Positions 1 to 8,228 of a stretch of 21,732 bases of DNA are shown piece by piece. The notes under the pieces are model-generated. The model was given only the letters and a program-made list of their open reading frames with translations, made no database searches and had not been told where the DNA came from. Every line of letters starts with the position of its first letter. The first letter of the stretch is position 1. Location of the stretch: NCBI GenBank assembly GCA_937927845.1, contig CALFXE010000174.1, forward strand, positions 1 to 21,732. The letters run 5' to 3'. Source of the stretch: an uncultured Paludibacter sp. Its GTDB lineage: Bacteria > Bacteroidota > Bacteroidia > Bacteroidales > Paludibacteraceae. The translations under genes were made by a program, and so were the position numbers.

Positions 1-66
1 AAGGATGGGTATATTAATCCTGTTACTATCACATTTAAAGGAGTTAAAGAAAATAGATTAAAATAG
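1..66 (+). CDS. C-terminal end of an upstream protein (partial)
   Basis: The frame starting at base 1 is open for 21 codons and stops at TAG 64-66. The visible tail contains VTITFKGVKENRLK, an alternating hydrophobic/polar pattern suggestive of a final beta-strand, as seen at the ends of many secreted glycoside hydrolases. The next gene starts 14 bases later, so it is probably the preceding cistron of the same operon. The family cannot be named from this fragment. Confidence 0.6.
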   Translation, partial: KDGYINPVTITFKGVKENRLK

Positions 67-80
67 TAAAATAGAATAAG

Positions 81-2357
81 ATGATAAGAAGAAGCATTGT
101 TTTAATTGTAAGTTGTTTGTTGGCAATAAATATATCTGCTCAACAAAATCTGGTTCAATATGTAAATACATTACAAGGAACAGATTCTCATTTTGGATTA
201 AGTTATGGTAATACTTATCCAACTACAGGTATGCCTTATGGAATGCATACATGGTCAGCACAAACCGGCCCTAATGGTGAAGGTTGGAAATATCAGTATT
301 TTATTGATAAAATAAGGGGTTTTCAGCAAGCGCATCAGTGTAGTCCGTGGATGAGTGATTATGCAGTATATTCATTTATGCCGATGGTAGGTAAGTTGGT
401 TGTGAATCAAGAGGCAAGGGCTACCAAGTTTAGTCATGATAATGAGATTGCAAAACCACATTATTATAAAGTGAAACTTGATAATGACATTGTAACAGAA
501 ATGGCACCTACAACACGTGGCGTGCATTTGCGTTTTACTTTCCCCAAAAAGGAAGATGCTTATCTTGTACTTGATGGCTATACGAATATGAGTGAGATAA
601 AAATAGACCCGATAAAGAGACAAATAATAGGTTGGGTTAATAATCAACGTTTTGTGAACCAACCACAGACGTTTTTCAACTATTTTGTAATTCAGTTTGA
701 CACTCCATTTGAAGATTATGGAACTTGGGAAAATCAAAAAGATGAGATTTTTCCTAAAAAAGTATCTGGTGAAGGTAAAGGATACGGAGCATATATTAAG
801 TTCAAAAAAGGAGCGAAAGTACAAGCTAAGGCAGCTTCTTCATACATTAGCTACGATCAGGCATGGATTACATTAAACAGAGAATTAGGTAAAGATAAGA
901 AACTTGAAGACACCAAACTACGTGGAGAAAAAACTTGGAATGAATTGCTAAATAGAGTGCTTGTTGAAGGTGGTACTGAAGAACAAAAAAGAACTTTTTA
1001 CTCCTGTTTGTTCCGTGCTAATTTATTCTCCAGAAAGTTTTACGAAAGGGATGAAAATAACAACCCATATTATTATAGTCCATATGATGGTAAAGTGCAT
1101 TCAGGTTATATGTACACAGACAACGGATTTTGGGATACTTTCCGTTCACAATTCCCTTTAAGCAACATATTGCATCCCACTATGCAGGGACGTTATATGA
1201 ATGCATTACTTGATGCACAGGATCAATGTGGATGGTTGCCTTCATGGTCGGCTCCGGGTGAAACCGGTGGTATGATAGGAAATCATGCCATTTCGTTACT
1301 CGCAGATGCTTGGGCAAAAGGAATACAGACATTTGATTCGGAACGAGCATTAAAAGCATATGCTAATGAGGCGATGAATAAAGGTCCGTGGGGAGGAGCT
1401 AATGGTAGAGCAGGATGGAAAGAATATTGGCAGTTAGGCTATGTATCTTATCCTGAATCTTTAGGTTCTACATCACAAACTCAAGAATATGCATATGATG
1501 ATTTTTGTGGATATCAGTTGGCAAAAATGACAGGAAATAAATTCTACGAAGAGATTTTTGCTCGTCAGATGTACAATTACAAAAATGTATTTGACAAGGA
1601 AACCGGCTTTATGAGAGGACGCTTGAAAGATGGTTCGTGGTTAGCTCCATTCGATCCGTTTGATTGGGGTGGAGCCTATTGCGAAGGAAATGCTTGGCAT
1701 TATACATGGTCTGTGTTTCATGATGTACAAGGGCTAATAGATCTTTTCGGAAGTGATAAGAAATTTACCACTAAAATTGACTCGGTTTTCACAGTTCCAA
1801 ATGTTATCAAACCAGGTACGTATGGCTATGTAATTCATGAGATGAAAGAAATGGAGTTAGCCAACATGGGACAGTACGCTCAGGGTAATCAGCCAATTCA
1901 TCATTTAATTTATATGTATAGTTATGCAGGTCAACCTTGGAAGACTCAATATTGGTCACGTCATATAATGGAAAAACTATTTAATTCTACAGAAAGAGGT
2001 TTCCCTGGTGATGAAGATCAAGGTGGTATGTCGTCTTGGTATGTGCTCAATGCTTTAGGAATGTATAGTGTTTGTCCCGGAACCGATCAGTATGTCATAG
2101 GTAGTCCAATATTCTCCAAAGTTACAATTACAATGGAAGATGGGAAAAAGTTTATTATTCAGGCTAATAATAACTCAAAAGAAAATGTATACATACAATC
2201 TGCATCATTAAATGGAAAGCCATTGGATAAAAACTATATAACTTATAGAGATATTGTTAATGGTGGTACTGTTGCTTACGAAATGGGAAATCAACCAAAC
2301 AAATCAAGAAATATAACTAAGGATGCCGTTCCATTTTCAGTTTCAACAGCTAAATAA
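81..2357 (+). CDS. GH92 family exo-alpha-mannosidase, exported
   Basis: Probable calcium-dependent exo-alpha-mannosidase of glycoside hydrolase family 92, 758 residues, the usual length. Residues 1-21 form a signal peptide (MIRRSIVLIVSCLLAINISA, then Q). The N-terminal beta-sandwich (about 25-280) opens with VNTLQGTDSHFGLSYGNTYP and carries QAHQCSPWMSDYA. The catalytic (alpha/alpha)6 domain follows, with DNGFWDTFR and GMIGNHAISLLADAW. YCEGNAWHYTW places the expected general acid at Glu535, and PGDEDQGGMSSWYV supplies Asp644 and Asp646, corresponding to the family's general acid and base region (BT3990 uses Glu533 and nearby Asp residues; recalled, not checked). All key positions are present, so it should be active. 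Family members cleave alpha-1,2, -1,3, -1,4 or -1,6 mannosides; linkage cannot be read from the sequence. It likely acts in the periplasm. A second GH92 gene starts 13 bases after its stop. Confidence 0.96.
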   Translation: MIRRSIVLIVSCLLAINISAQQNLVQYVNTLQGTDSHFGLSYGNTYPTTGMPYGMHTWSAQTGPNGEGWKYQYFIDKIRGFQQAHQCSPWMSDYAVYSFMPMVGKLVVNQEARATKFSHDNEIAKPHYYKVKLDNDIVTEMAPTTRGVHLRFTFPKKEDAYLVLDGYTNMSEIKIDPIKRQIIGWVNNQRFVNQPQTFFNYFVIQFDTPFEDYGTWENQKDEIFPKKVSGEGKGYGAYIKFKKGAKVQAKAASSYISYDQAWITLNRELGKDKKLEDTKLRGEKTWNELLNRVLVEGGTEEQKRTFYSCLFRANLFSRKFYERDENNNPYYYSPYDGKVHSGYMYTDNGFWDTFRSQFPLSNILHPTMQGRYMNALLDAQDQCGWLPSWSAPGETGGMIGNHAISLLADAWAKGIQTFDSERALKAYANEAMNKGPWGGANGRAGWKEYWQLGYVSYPESLGSTSQTQEYAYDDFCGYQLAKMTGNKFYEEIFARQMYNYKNVFDKETGFMRGRLKDGSWLAPFDPFDWGGAYCEGNAWHYTWSVFHDVQGLIDLFGSDKKFTTKIDSVFTVPNVIKPGTYGYVIHEMKEMELANMGQYAQGNQPIHHLIYMYSYAGQPWKTQYWSRHIMEKLFNSTERGFPGDEDQGGMSSWYVLNALGMYSVCPGTDQYVIGSPIFSKVTITMEDGKKFIIQANNNSKENVYIQSASLNGKPLDKNYITYRDIVNGGTVAYEMGNQPNKSRNITKDAVPFSVSTAK

Positions 2358-2370
2358 ATATATTATAGTA

Positions 2371-4530
2371 ATGAGAAGCAATAGATTGATATATTTTTGT
2401 TTATTGATAAGTGCTCTATCTTTAAGTGTTGATTTCCTTAAGGCTGATGTTAATTATGCTAAAGAGGTTAACACTCTAATTGGAACTAAAGGATTGGGTT
2501 TGACTTCGGGATATTGCTATCCCGGAGCGACTTATCCTTATGGTATGGTACAATTTACTCCTTCATATTTCTCAAAGCGATCAGGCTTTGTCATTAATCA
2601 ATTAAGTGGTGGTGGATGTGAACATATGGGTAACTTTCCGACCTTTCCTATTGCAGGTAAGCTTAAAATGTCTCCTGATAATATTTTGAATTATCGCGTT
2701 GATGTTTCTCAAGAAAAAGGTCATGCCGGTTATTATGAGGCTATTGTACAAGATAAAGTTCAGACAAAACTTACCGTAACCGAGCGTACAGGCATGGCTT
2801 TGTTCGAATATCCGAATGATGAAGAATATGGTTCGGTAATCATAGGAGCAGGAGTTGCAGCTACACCGATTGAAGTAGCATCGGTAGTGATAACTTCGTC
2901 AAATTCTTGTGAAGGTTATGCTGAAGGCGGACAATTTTGCGGTACTCCAACGCCATATAAAGTGTACTTTGCTGCCGAATTTGATGGTGATGCAGTCGAA
3001 ACCGGTGTTTGGAAAAACAATAAACTGTCAGTTGGCGGTACTTTTGCTGAGGGAAAGAATTCAGGTGTTTATTTTACATTTAATACGTCCAAAGGCAAGA
3101 AACAGATTCAATACAAGATAGGAGTTTCATATGTTTCAGTTGAAAATGCTAAAGAAAATCTAAAAACTGAGAATCCGAATTGGAATTTTGCTAATACACA
3201 ACAACAGACAGAAAACAAATGGAATGAATATCTCAATTTAATTAAGGTTGAAGGTACAAATGCAGATAGAATTACCCAGTTTTACACTCATTTGTATCGT
3301 TCTTTTATTCATCCAAACGTTTGTAGTGATGTTAACGGTGAGTATATGGGAGCTGATTTTAAAGTTCACAATACACGTTCTAAACATTACACATCTTTCA
3401 GTAATTGGGATACATACAGAACACAAATACAATTGTTGTCAATTTTAGATCCTGAAGTTGCATCTGATATTGTTGTTTCTCATCAATTGTTTGCTGAACA
3501 ATCAGGAAATGCTTTCCCAAGGTGGGTTATGGCAAATATTGAAACCGGTATAATGCAAGGTGATCCAACTCCTATTTTAATTTCGAATGCATATGCTTTT
3601 GGTGCAAGAAATTATGATCCAAAACCAATTCTAAACTTAATGAGACGTAATGCTGAAATTCCGGGTGCTGAATCTCAGAATATTGAAGTTAGACCGGGAT
3701 TGAAACAATATCTTGAGAAAGGATATTGTAATGCATCAATTCAATTGGAATATACTTCAGCAGATTTTGCTATCGGACAATTTGCGTTACGTGCTGTAGG
3801 TGATGAGTTTCTCAGTTGGAGATATTTCCATTTTGCTCGGTCGTGGAAGAATTTATTCAATCCTCAGACAGGCTGGCTACAATCGAGAAATTCTGATGGA
3901 TCATGGAAACCTTTAAGCGAAGATTTCCGTGAATCAACTTACAAGAACTATTTCTGGATGGTACCTTATGATATCAACGGGTTAGTTGAAATTATCGGGG
4001 GACCAAAAGAAGCAGAAAGAAGATTGGATGAGTTTTTTGTTCGTTTGGATGCAGGTTATAATGATCCTTGGTTTGCATCTGGTAATGAGCCAAGTTTTCA
4101 CATTCCATGGGTTTATAATTGGATAGGAAAACCTTATAAAGCGTCTGAAGTTATAAACCGAACGATAAATGAGCAGTATTCAAGTGCTATTGATGGATTG
4201 CCCGGAAATGACGATTTAGGCACGATGGGTGCCTGGTATGTGTTTGCTTGTGTAGGCTTGTATCCTCAAATACCTGGTATTGGTGGGTTTACTGTGAATA
4301 CTCCTATTTTTGAGAATATAGTTGTAAAACTCAAAAAGGGTGACTTGATAATTAAAGGAGGCTCAGAGAAGAATATTTATACTCAATCGATGAAAATTGA
4401 TGGTAAATCCTATGAGTCGACTTGGCTTGATTGGAAACAAGTTGAGAATGGTGCCACTATAGAGTATAAGACAGCAGTAAAGCCTAATTATAAATGGGGA
4501 AGTGAGAATTTACCACCTTCATTTCCATAA
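2371..4530 (+). CDS. GH92 family exo-alpha-mannosidase, second divergent copy
   Basis: Second GH92 enzyme, 719 residues from ATG 2371. That start gives a clean signal peptide (MRSNRLIYFCLLISALSLS..., cleavage near KA/D). An in-frame ATG at 2323 would overlap the previous gene and put 16 unrelated residues before the signal, so I reject it. The N-terminal domain begins VNTLIGTKGLGLTSGYCYPG and has GGGCEHMGNFPTFPIAG. The catalytic domain has NWDTYRTQIQL and PGNDDLGTMGAWYVF, giving Asn613, Asp614 and Asp615 where the first copy has Asp-Glu-Asp. The acid motif is FRESTYKNYFW (Glu521) instead of EGNAWHYTW, so the glutamate is kept but its surroundings differ. The two copies are diverged family members rather than a recent duplication and probably attack different alpha-mannosidic linkages (inference). 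Likely periplasmic. Confidence 0.95.
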   Translation: MRSNRLIYFCLLISALSLSVDFLKADVNYAKEVNTLIGTKGLGLTSGYCYPGATYPYGMVQFTPSYFSKRSGFVINQLSGGGCEHMGNFPTFPIAGKLKMSPDNILNYRVDVSQEKGHAGYYEAIVQDKVQTKLTVTERTGMALFEYPNDEEYGSVIIGAGVAATPIEVASVVITSSNSCEGYAEGGQFCGTPTPYKVYFAAEFDGDAVETGVWKNNKLSVGGTFAEGKNSGVYFTFNTSKGKKQIQYKIGVSYVSVENAKENLKTENPNWNFANTQQQTENKWNEYLNLIKVEGTNADRITQFYTHLYRSFIHPNVCSDVNGEYMGADFKVHNTRSKHYTSFSNWDTYRTQIQLLSILDPEVASDIVVSHQLFAEQSGNAFPRWVMANIETGIMQGDPTPILISNAYAFGARNYDPKPILNLMRRNAEIPGAESQNIEVRPGLKQYLEKGYCNASIQLEYTSADFAIGQFALRAVGDEFLSWRYFHFARSWKNLFNPQTGWLQSRNSDGSWKPLSEDFRESTYKNYFWMVPYDINGLVEIIGGPKEAERRLDEFFVRLDAGYNDPWFASGNEPSFHIPWVYNWIGKPYKASEVINRTINEQYSSAIDGLPGNDDLGTMGAWYVFACVGLYPQIPGIGGFTVNTPIFENIVVKLKKGDLIIKGGSEKNIYTQSMKIDGKSYESTWLDWKQVENGATIEYKTAVKPNYKWGSENLPPSFP

Positions 4531-4575
4531 TTTAAATACATAATTTAATATAATATTAAAATAATCAATATCGAC

Positions 4576-5703
4576 ATGAAACAAATAATTTTCAAATTAC
4601 CAGCTGTGTTTTTGACCGCTTTGATTTTACTTTCATGCGGACAAAAAACAGGAAAAGCATATGAGCCTACATTCCCTTTAGGTGAGTTTATCAGACCGGC
4701 AGGTGTGAATCCAGTAATTAGCCCTGATACAAGTTCTGTATTCTTTTGCCCCATGAATCAGATGGACGTTCGCTGGGAAGAAAGCGATGCTTTTAATCCG
4801 GGTGCTGTTGTGAAGGACGATAAAATTTATGTCTTGTATCGTGCCGAAGATAATTCAGCAATTGGTATAGGAACACGTGTTTCTCGTGTAGCAATAGCAG
4901 AATCTACAGATGGTATCAATATGAAAAAGTTTGATGCTCCTGTTGTCTTTCCTGCTGATGATAACAATAAGTTATACGAATGGCCAGGAGGATGTGAAGA
5001 TCCACGAGTTGCAGTTACAGAAGATGGAACCTTTGTGATTTTCTATACTTCATGGGACAGGAAAGTTGCTCGTCTTTGCGTTGCCACATCTAAGGATTTA
5101 ATTAATTGGGAAAAGCACGGACCTGTATTCAGAAATGCTTATGAAGGTAAGTATTTAAACACATGGTCGAAGGCTTCAAGTATCCTGACCACTATAAAAG
5201 ATGACAAATTAGTTATATCCAAAATAAACGGTAAGTACTTTATGTATTGGGGCGAATATGTCATTTATGGAGCAACTTCTGATGACTTAACAGATTGGAC
5301 TCCAATCTTAGATGAAGATTCTGAGTTAAAAGTGTTGATGGCGCCACGTAAAGGTTATTTTGACAGTGATTTAACAGAATGTGGACCTCCTGCAATTATG
5401 TCAGAAGATGGAATAATTTTACTATATAACGGTAAAAATAAGAGTGGTGAAGGTGATTCTAATTATGTTACAAATGCTTATTGTGCTGGACAAGCTTTGT
5501 TTGATAAAAAAGATCCCACTAAGTTGATTGAGAGATTAGACGAGCCGTTTTTAATTCCTGAAGAAGACTTTGAGAAGAGCGGTCAATATCCTGCAGGGAC
5601 TGTCTTTATTGAAGGATTGGTATATTACAAACAAAAATGGTTTTTATATTACGGATGTGCTGATTCTAAGGTGTCGGTTACTATATATGATCCTCAAAAA
5701 TAA
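4576..5703 (+). CDS. GH130 lipoprotein, probable beta-1,2-mannosidase
   Basis: A 375-residue GH130 enzyme with a five-bladed propeller fold. Residues 1-21 are a lipoprotein signal (LTALILLSC, Cys21); the residues after it (GQKTG) carry no acidic surface-export motif, so a periplasm-facing anchor is possible. Family motifs are AFNPGAVVKDDKIYVLYRAED and WPGGCEDPRV, whose Asp142 is the expected proton donor. MYWGEYVIYGATSDDLTDW provides Glu227, and DLTECGPPAI provides Glu268. In the phosphorylases these two positions carry phosphate-binding groups. Glutamates there are the hallmark of the hydrolytic beta-1,2-mannosidases BT3780 and BACOVA_03624, recalled as Glu227 and Glu268. Export to a phosphate-poor compartment supports hydrolysis too. 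It sits 45 bases after the second GH92 gene, consistent with removal of beta-mannose caps next to alpha-mannose trimming. Family call is firm; linkage is inferred. Confidence 0.9.
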   Translation: MKQIIFKLPAVFLTALILLSCGQKTGKAYEPTFPLGEFIRPAGVNPVISPDTSSVFFCPMNQMDVRWEESDAFNPGAVVKDDKIYVLYRAEDNSAIGIGTRVSRVAIAESTDGINMKKFDAPVVFPADDNNKLYEWPGGCEDPRVAVTEDGTFVIFYTSWDRKVARLCVATSKDLINWEKHGPVFRNAYEGKYLNTWSKASSILTTIKDDKLVISKINGKYFMYWGEYVIYGATSDDLTDWTPILDEDSELKVLMAPRKGYFDSDLTECGPPAIMSEDGIILLYNGKNKSGEGDSNYVTNAYCAGQALFDKKDPTKLIERLDEPFLIPEEDFEKSGQYPAGTVFIEGLVYYKQKWFLYYGCADSKVSVTIYDPQK

Positions 5704-5808
5704 TATTTGATAAAAGACATATGTGGTCATTGTATAGATAAAGTTTTATATAGTTTTTGCTGAGGTTATAAGGTTCAATTTTAAAATCTTAATTCTAAAA
5801 ATAAAAAT

Positions 5809-7707
5809 ATGATGTTAAAAAAAATGTATTTTGTGCCCCTAATACTATTGATGTTGTGGGGAATCGCTTGTACTGATAAAGACTTCTTAGATGAGACTGT
5901 TACCACAGATCTCAATCGTGAGGCTGTTTTTGCTGATAGTACTTATGCGACTGGGTTTCTTACCGAGATTTACCGTGATATTGGTTTTGATACCGATCCG
6001 GACAGATTTTCGATAACTGCTTTTGGTTGGACAACTAATTTCGGTGGTTTGCAGACTGCCAGCGATGAAGCACGTTTCAGAAGGAGTTCAACCATCACTA
6101 CTGATGTGATGTTTGCCACAGGCACTGTTAATCCTGTGTTGGTAACTAAAGATGCATGGGAGAAAGCTTATGTAAATATTAGGAGAGTCAATATCTTCTT
6201 GAAATATGTTGAATCGTCTCCTATTGTTGAAAGAGTTAAAAATCAATACAAAGCAGAAGCGAGATTTCTTAGAGCTTGGTATTATGGAATCCTTCTAAGA
6301 CATTATGGCGGTATACCGCTAATCGGTGATGCTATTTATGAATTAGAAGATGATATCAATATGAAGCGTGATACCTATAAGGATTGTGTGGATTATATTG
6401 TTTCAGAATGTAATGATATCATCAGCTTAAATGTTTTGCCAAAACGTAGAACAGGAAGAGATTATGGTCGTATAAGCGAGGCAGCTTGCAGGGCTTTAAA
6501 GGCTCGCGTATTGCTATATGCTGCCAGTCCATTGCATAATGGTATTGAAGACAGATTAGCTCCTACTCAAGAATATAAAGAACTTTTAGGCTATCCTGAT
6601 TATGATAAGGAAAGATGGAGATTAGCTTATGAAGCTTCCAGAGATGTGATTGCAATGAATGAATATACACTATTTGTTTGGGACAGAACAGGAAGTGCCA
6701 ATGATGATAAATCCGAACCGGAAAAAGGCTGGGGGTTCTATGCTGTAACCTCTATGGCATCCGACTTTATGAATTTTACTGTAAATGAATACGGAGATTA
6801 TCTAAAGGGAGGTGCTTTTACTGAAATTATTTTAGACAAAACTGCTGATAAAGGTAACGCTCGTGAACGTGTTTATGGTCCCCCAACCAGTGGTGGATCC
6901 GGAGAGTCAGGATATGTATATAAAGAGTTAGCAGATGCATTTCCAATGTTAGATGGAAAATCTATAGAAGAAAGTGCAGCTTATGATATCTTTAATCCGC
7001 ATGTTAATAGAGATCCGCGTTTTGCAAATTCAGTGTTGTATGATGGTGGCTATTTCTGTACAGGTCTGAATGAGTATAAACCAATTAGAATATCTCAAGG
7101 TGGAAAAGATGAAACCTTAGATGCAGTGCATAAAGGAACTCCAACCGGTTACTATGTTAAAAAAACAGTGAGCCGATCAACTTGTGGAAATTCATTTATT
7201 GGTGTACCGCAAAGTCGCCCTTTAATTCGTTATGCTGAAGTTCTCTTAAATTATGCAGAAGCTGCAAATGAATATTATGGTCCTGATCATCAGGATGCAT
7301 ATACTAATATTTATGATGCTTTAAAATCTATACGTAAGAGAGCGGGTATTGTACCTGGAGATGATGGTATGTATGGTTTGAAGCCAAATATGACTTACGC
7401 CGAAATGCAAGAAGCGATTCGCTTGGAGCGTAGAATAGAATTGGCATTTGAAGGTCATAGATTTTTCGATGTGAGAAGATGGAAGATAGCAGAAGATACA
7501 GATAATAAGATGATGCATGGACTTGAAATCACTGTTAAAGATGATGTGGATGATGATGGTAAGCCAATAAAGGTTAAAGAGAGTAGAGAGTTTGAAGTGG
7601 CTAAGCACGTTTTCCGTCCGGCTATGTATTTCTGGCCACTTCCTTATGAGGAGGTAATCAAATCTTCTGATTTATTGCAGAATCCAAATTATTCTGCAAA
7701 TGAATAA
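5809..7707 (+). CDS. SusD/RagB-family nutrient-binding outer-membrane lipoprotein (copy 1)
   Basis: Glycan-binding lid of a SusCD transporter, 632 residues. The lipoprotein signal is MMLKKMYFVPLILLMLWGIAC (Cys21), followed by TDKDFLDE, an acid-rich stretch typical of surface-exposed lipoproteins. SusD hallmarks are KAEARFLRAWYYGILLRHYG and ALKARVLLYAASPLHNG (about 230-246) in the TPR-containing N-terminal half, then RLERRIELAFEGHRFFDVRR (about 538-557) and the closing LPYEEVIKSSDLLQNPNY. ATG 5809 is followed directly by a second ATG at 5812; either gives the same signal. An A-rich leader precedes it. It opens the transport block, with two lipoprotein genes between it and the next SusC, so SusD comes first here. 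It is clearly paralogous to the second SusD, sharing the same core motifs at nearly the same positions. Confidence 0.96.
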   Translation: MMLKKMYFVPLILLMLWGIACTDKDFLDETVTTDLNREAVFADSTYATGFLTEIYRDIGFDTDPDRFSITAFGWTTNFGGLQTASDEARFRRSSTITTDVMFATGTVNPVLVTKDAWEKAYVNIRRVNIFLKYVESSPIVERVKNQYKAEARFLRAWYYGILLRHYGGIPLIGDAIYELEDDINMKRDTYKDCVDYIVSECNDIISLNVLPKRRTGRDYGRISEAACRALKARVLLYAASPLHNGIEDRLAPTQEYKELLGYPDYDKERWRLAYEASRDVIAMNEYTLFVWDRTGSANDDKSEPEKGWGFYAVTSMASDFMNFTVNEYGDYLKGGAFTEIILDKTADKGNARERVYGPPTSGGSGESGYVYKELADAFPMLDGKSIEESAAYDIFNPHVNRDPRFANSVLYDGGYFCTGLNEYKPIRISQGGKDETLDAVHKGTPTGYYVKKTVSRSTCGNSFIGVPQSRPLIRYAEVLLNYAEAANEYYGPDHQDAYTNIYDALKSIRKRAGIVPGDDGMYGLKPNMTYAEMQEAIRLERRIELAFEGHRFFDVRRWKIAEDTDNKMMHGLEITVKDDVDDDGKPIKVKESREFEVAKHVFRPAMYFWPLPYEEVIKSSDLLQNPNYSANE

Positions 7708-7744
7708 TGGTTGCGTTGGTATAAATAATTAAAATTGTTATAGT

Positions 7745-8200
7745 ATGAAATCTGATAAAATTTTGAAATTGTTATTGTTTGTATCGCTTACAGTGGTTTT
7801 TACAGGATGTGATGCATTTAAGGACGGCGAGATTCATGAATATGCTGAAACTATCAAAAACTTAGATGGTGTTTGGCAATTGACAACCGTAAGCCGTAAT
7901 GGAGTTGATATTACTCAAACCATGGATTTTACTCAATTTAGATTGAATTTGAATCAAGATGGGAGTTATAGTATAGACAACTACTTACCGTTTGCTGTAA
8001 AAAATGACGGTACATGGAAAGTTGATGATCCTCAATATCCCTTTAATTTAATTTTAAAGGAAAGTGGAGCTACTTCAGAGGTTAATATAAAACTAAAATA
8101 TCCTATAGTGGAAGGTAGACGCAGAATTGCTGTTTCTGTAAGTCCCGGATGTCTTAGAAATACTTATCAGTATGTATTAGAAAGAATTGAAAACAACTAA
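7745..8200 (+). CDS. DUF5004-like small lipoprotein with lipocalin-like core
   Basis: A 151-residue lipoprotein. The signal is MKSDKILKLLLFVSLTVVFT then GC (Cys22), followed by DAFKDGE, which is acidic and suggests surface display. The mature part starts NLDGVWQLTTVSRNGVDIT and continues with alternating strands (FRLNLNQDGSYSI, NDGTWKVDD, FNLILKESG), the pattern of lipocalin-like eight-strand barrels. Length and context match the DUF5004 family found in Bacteroidales PULs; this assignment is from memory of the family and needs an HMM check. It lies 37 bases after SusD and just before a DUF4961-like gene. Its probable role is a surface glycan-binding or transporter accessory protein. No enzymatic residues are apparent. 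Confidence 0.75.
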   Translation: MKSDKILKLLLFVSLTVVFTGCDAFKDGEIHEYAETIKNLDGVWQLTTVSRNGVDITQTMDFTQFRLNLNQDGSYSIDNYLPFAVKNDGTWKVDDPQYPFNLILKESGATSEVNIKLKYPIVEGRRRIAVSVSPGCLRNTYQYVLERIENN

Positions 8201-8228
8201 AATGATAATACAAATGAAAGATAATTTT

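Noticed and set aside
105..116. Lipobox-like IVSC at residues 9-12 of the first GH92
   Set aside because: The hydrophobic stretch before the Cys is too short; cleavage after ISAQ as a normal secreted protein is more likely.
372..824. 150-codon open frame on the minus strand inside the first GH92
   Set aside because: It is antisense to a strongly supported enzyme, has no recognisable motif and a shadow-like composition rich in Phe, Ile, Tyr and Cys.
2323..2370. Upstream ATG extending the second GH92 by 16 residues
   Set aside because: It overlaps the end of the first GH92 gene and places unrelated residues ahead of a complete signal peptide that starts at 2371.
5704..5808. Possible internal promoter before SusD copy 1
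   Set aside because: TAGTTTTTG near 5750 resembles the -7 element but has the wrong spacing, and no matching -33 element is seen.
7321..7608. Minus-strand 95-codon frame inside SusD copy 1
   Set aside because: It lies opposite the conserved SusD C-terminal motifs and shows no domain of its own.
8187..8228. Earlier starts (TTG 8187, ATG 8202, ATG 8214) for the DUF4961-like gene
   Set aside because: TTG 8187 overlaps the previous gene. The ATGs at 8202 and 8214 are possible, but 8229 gives the most typical lipoprotein signal length.
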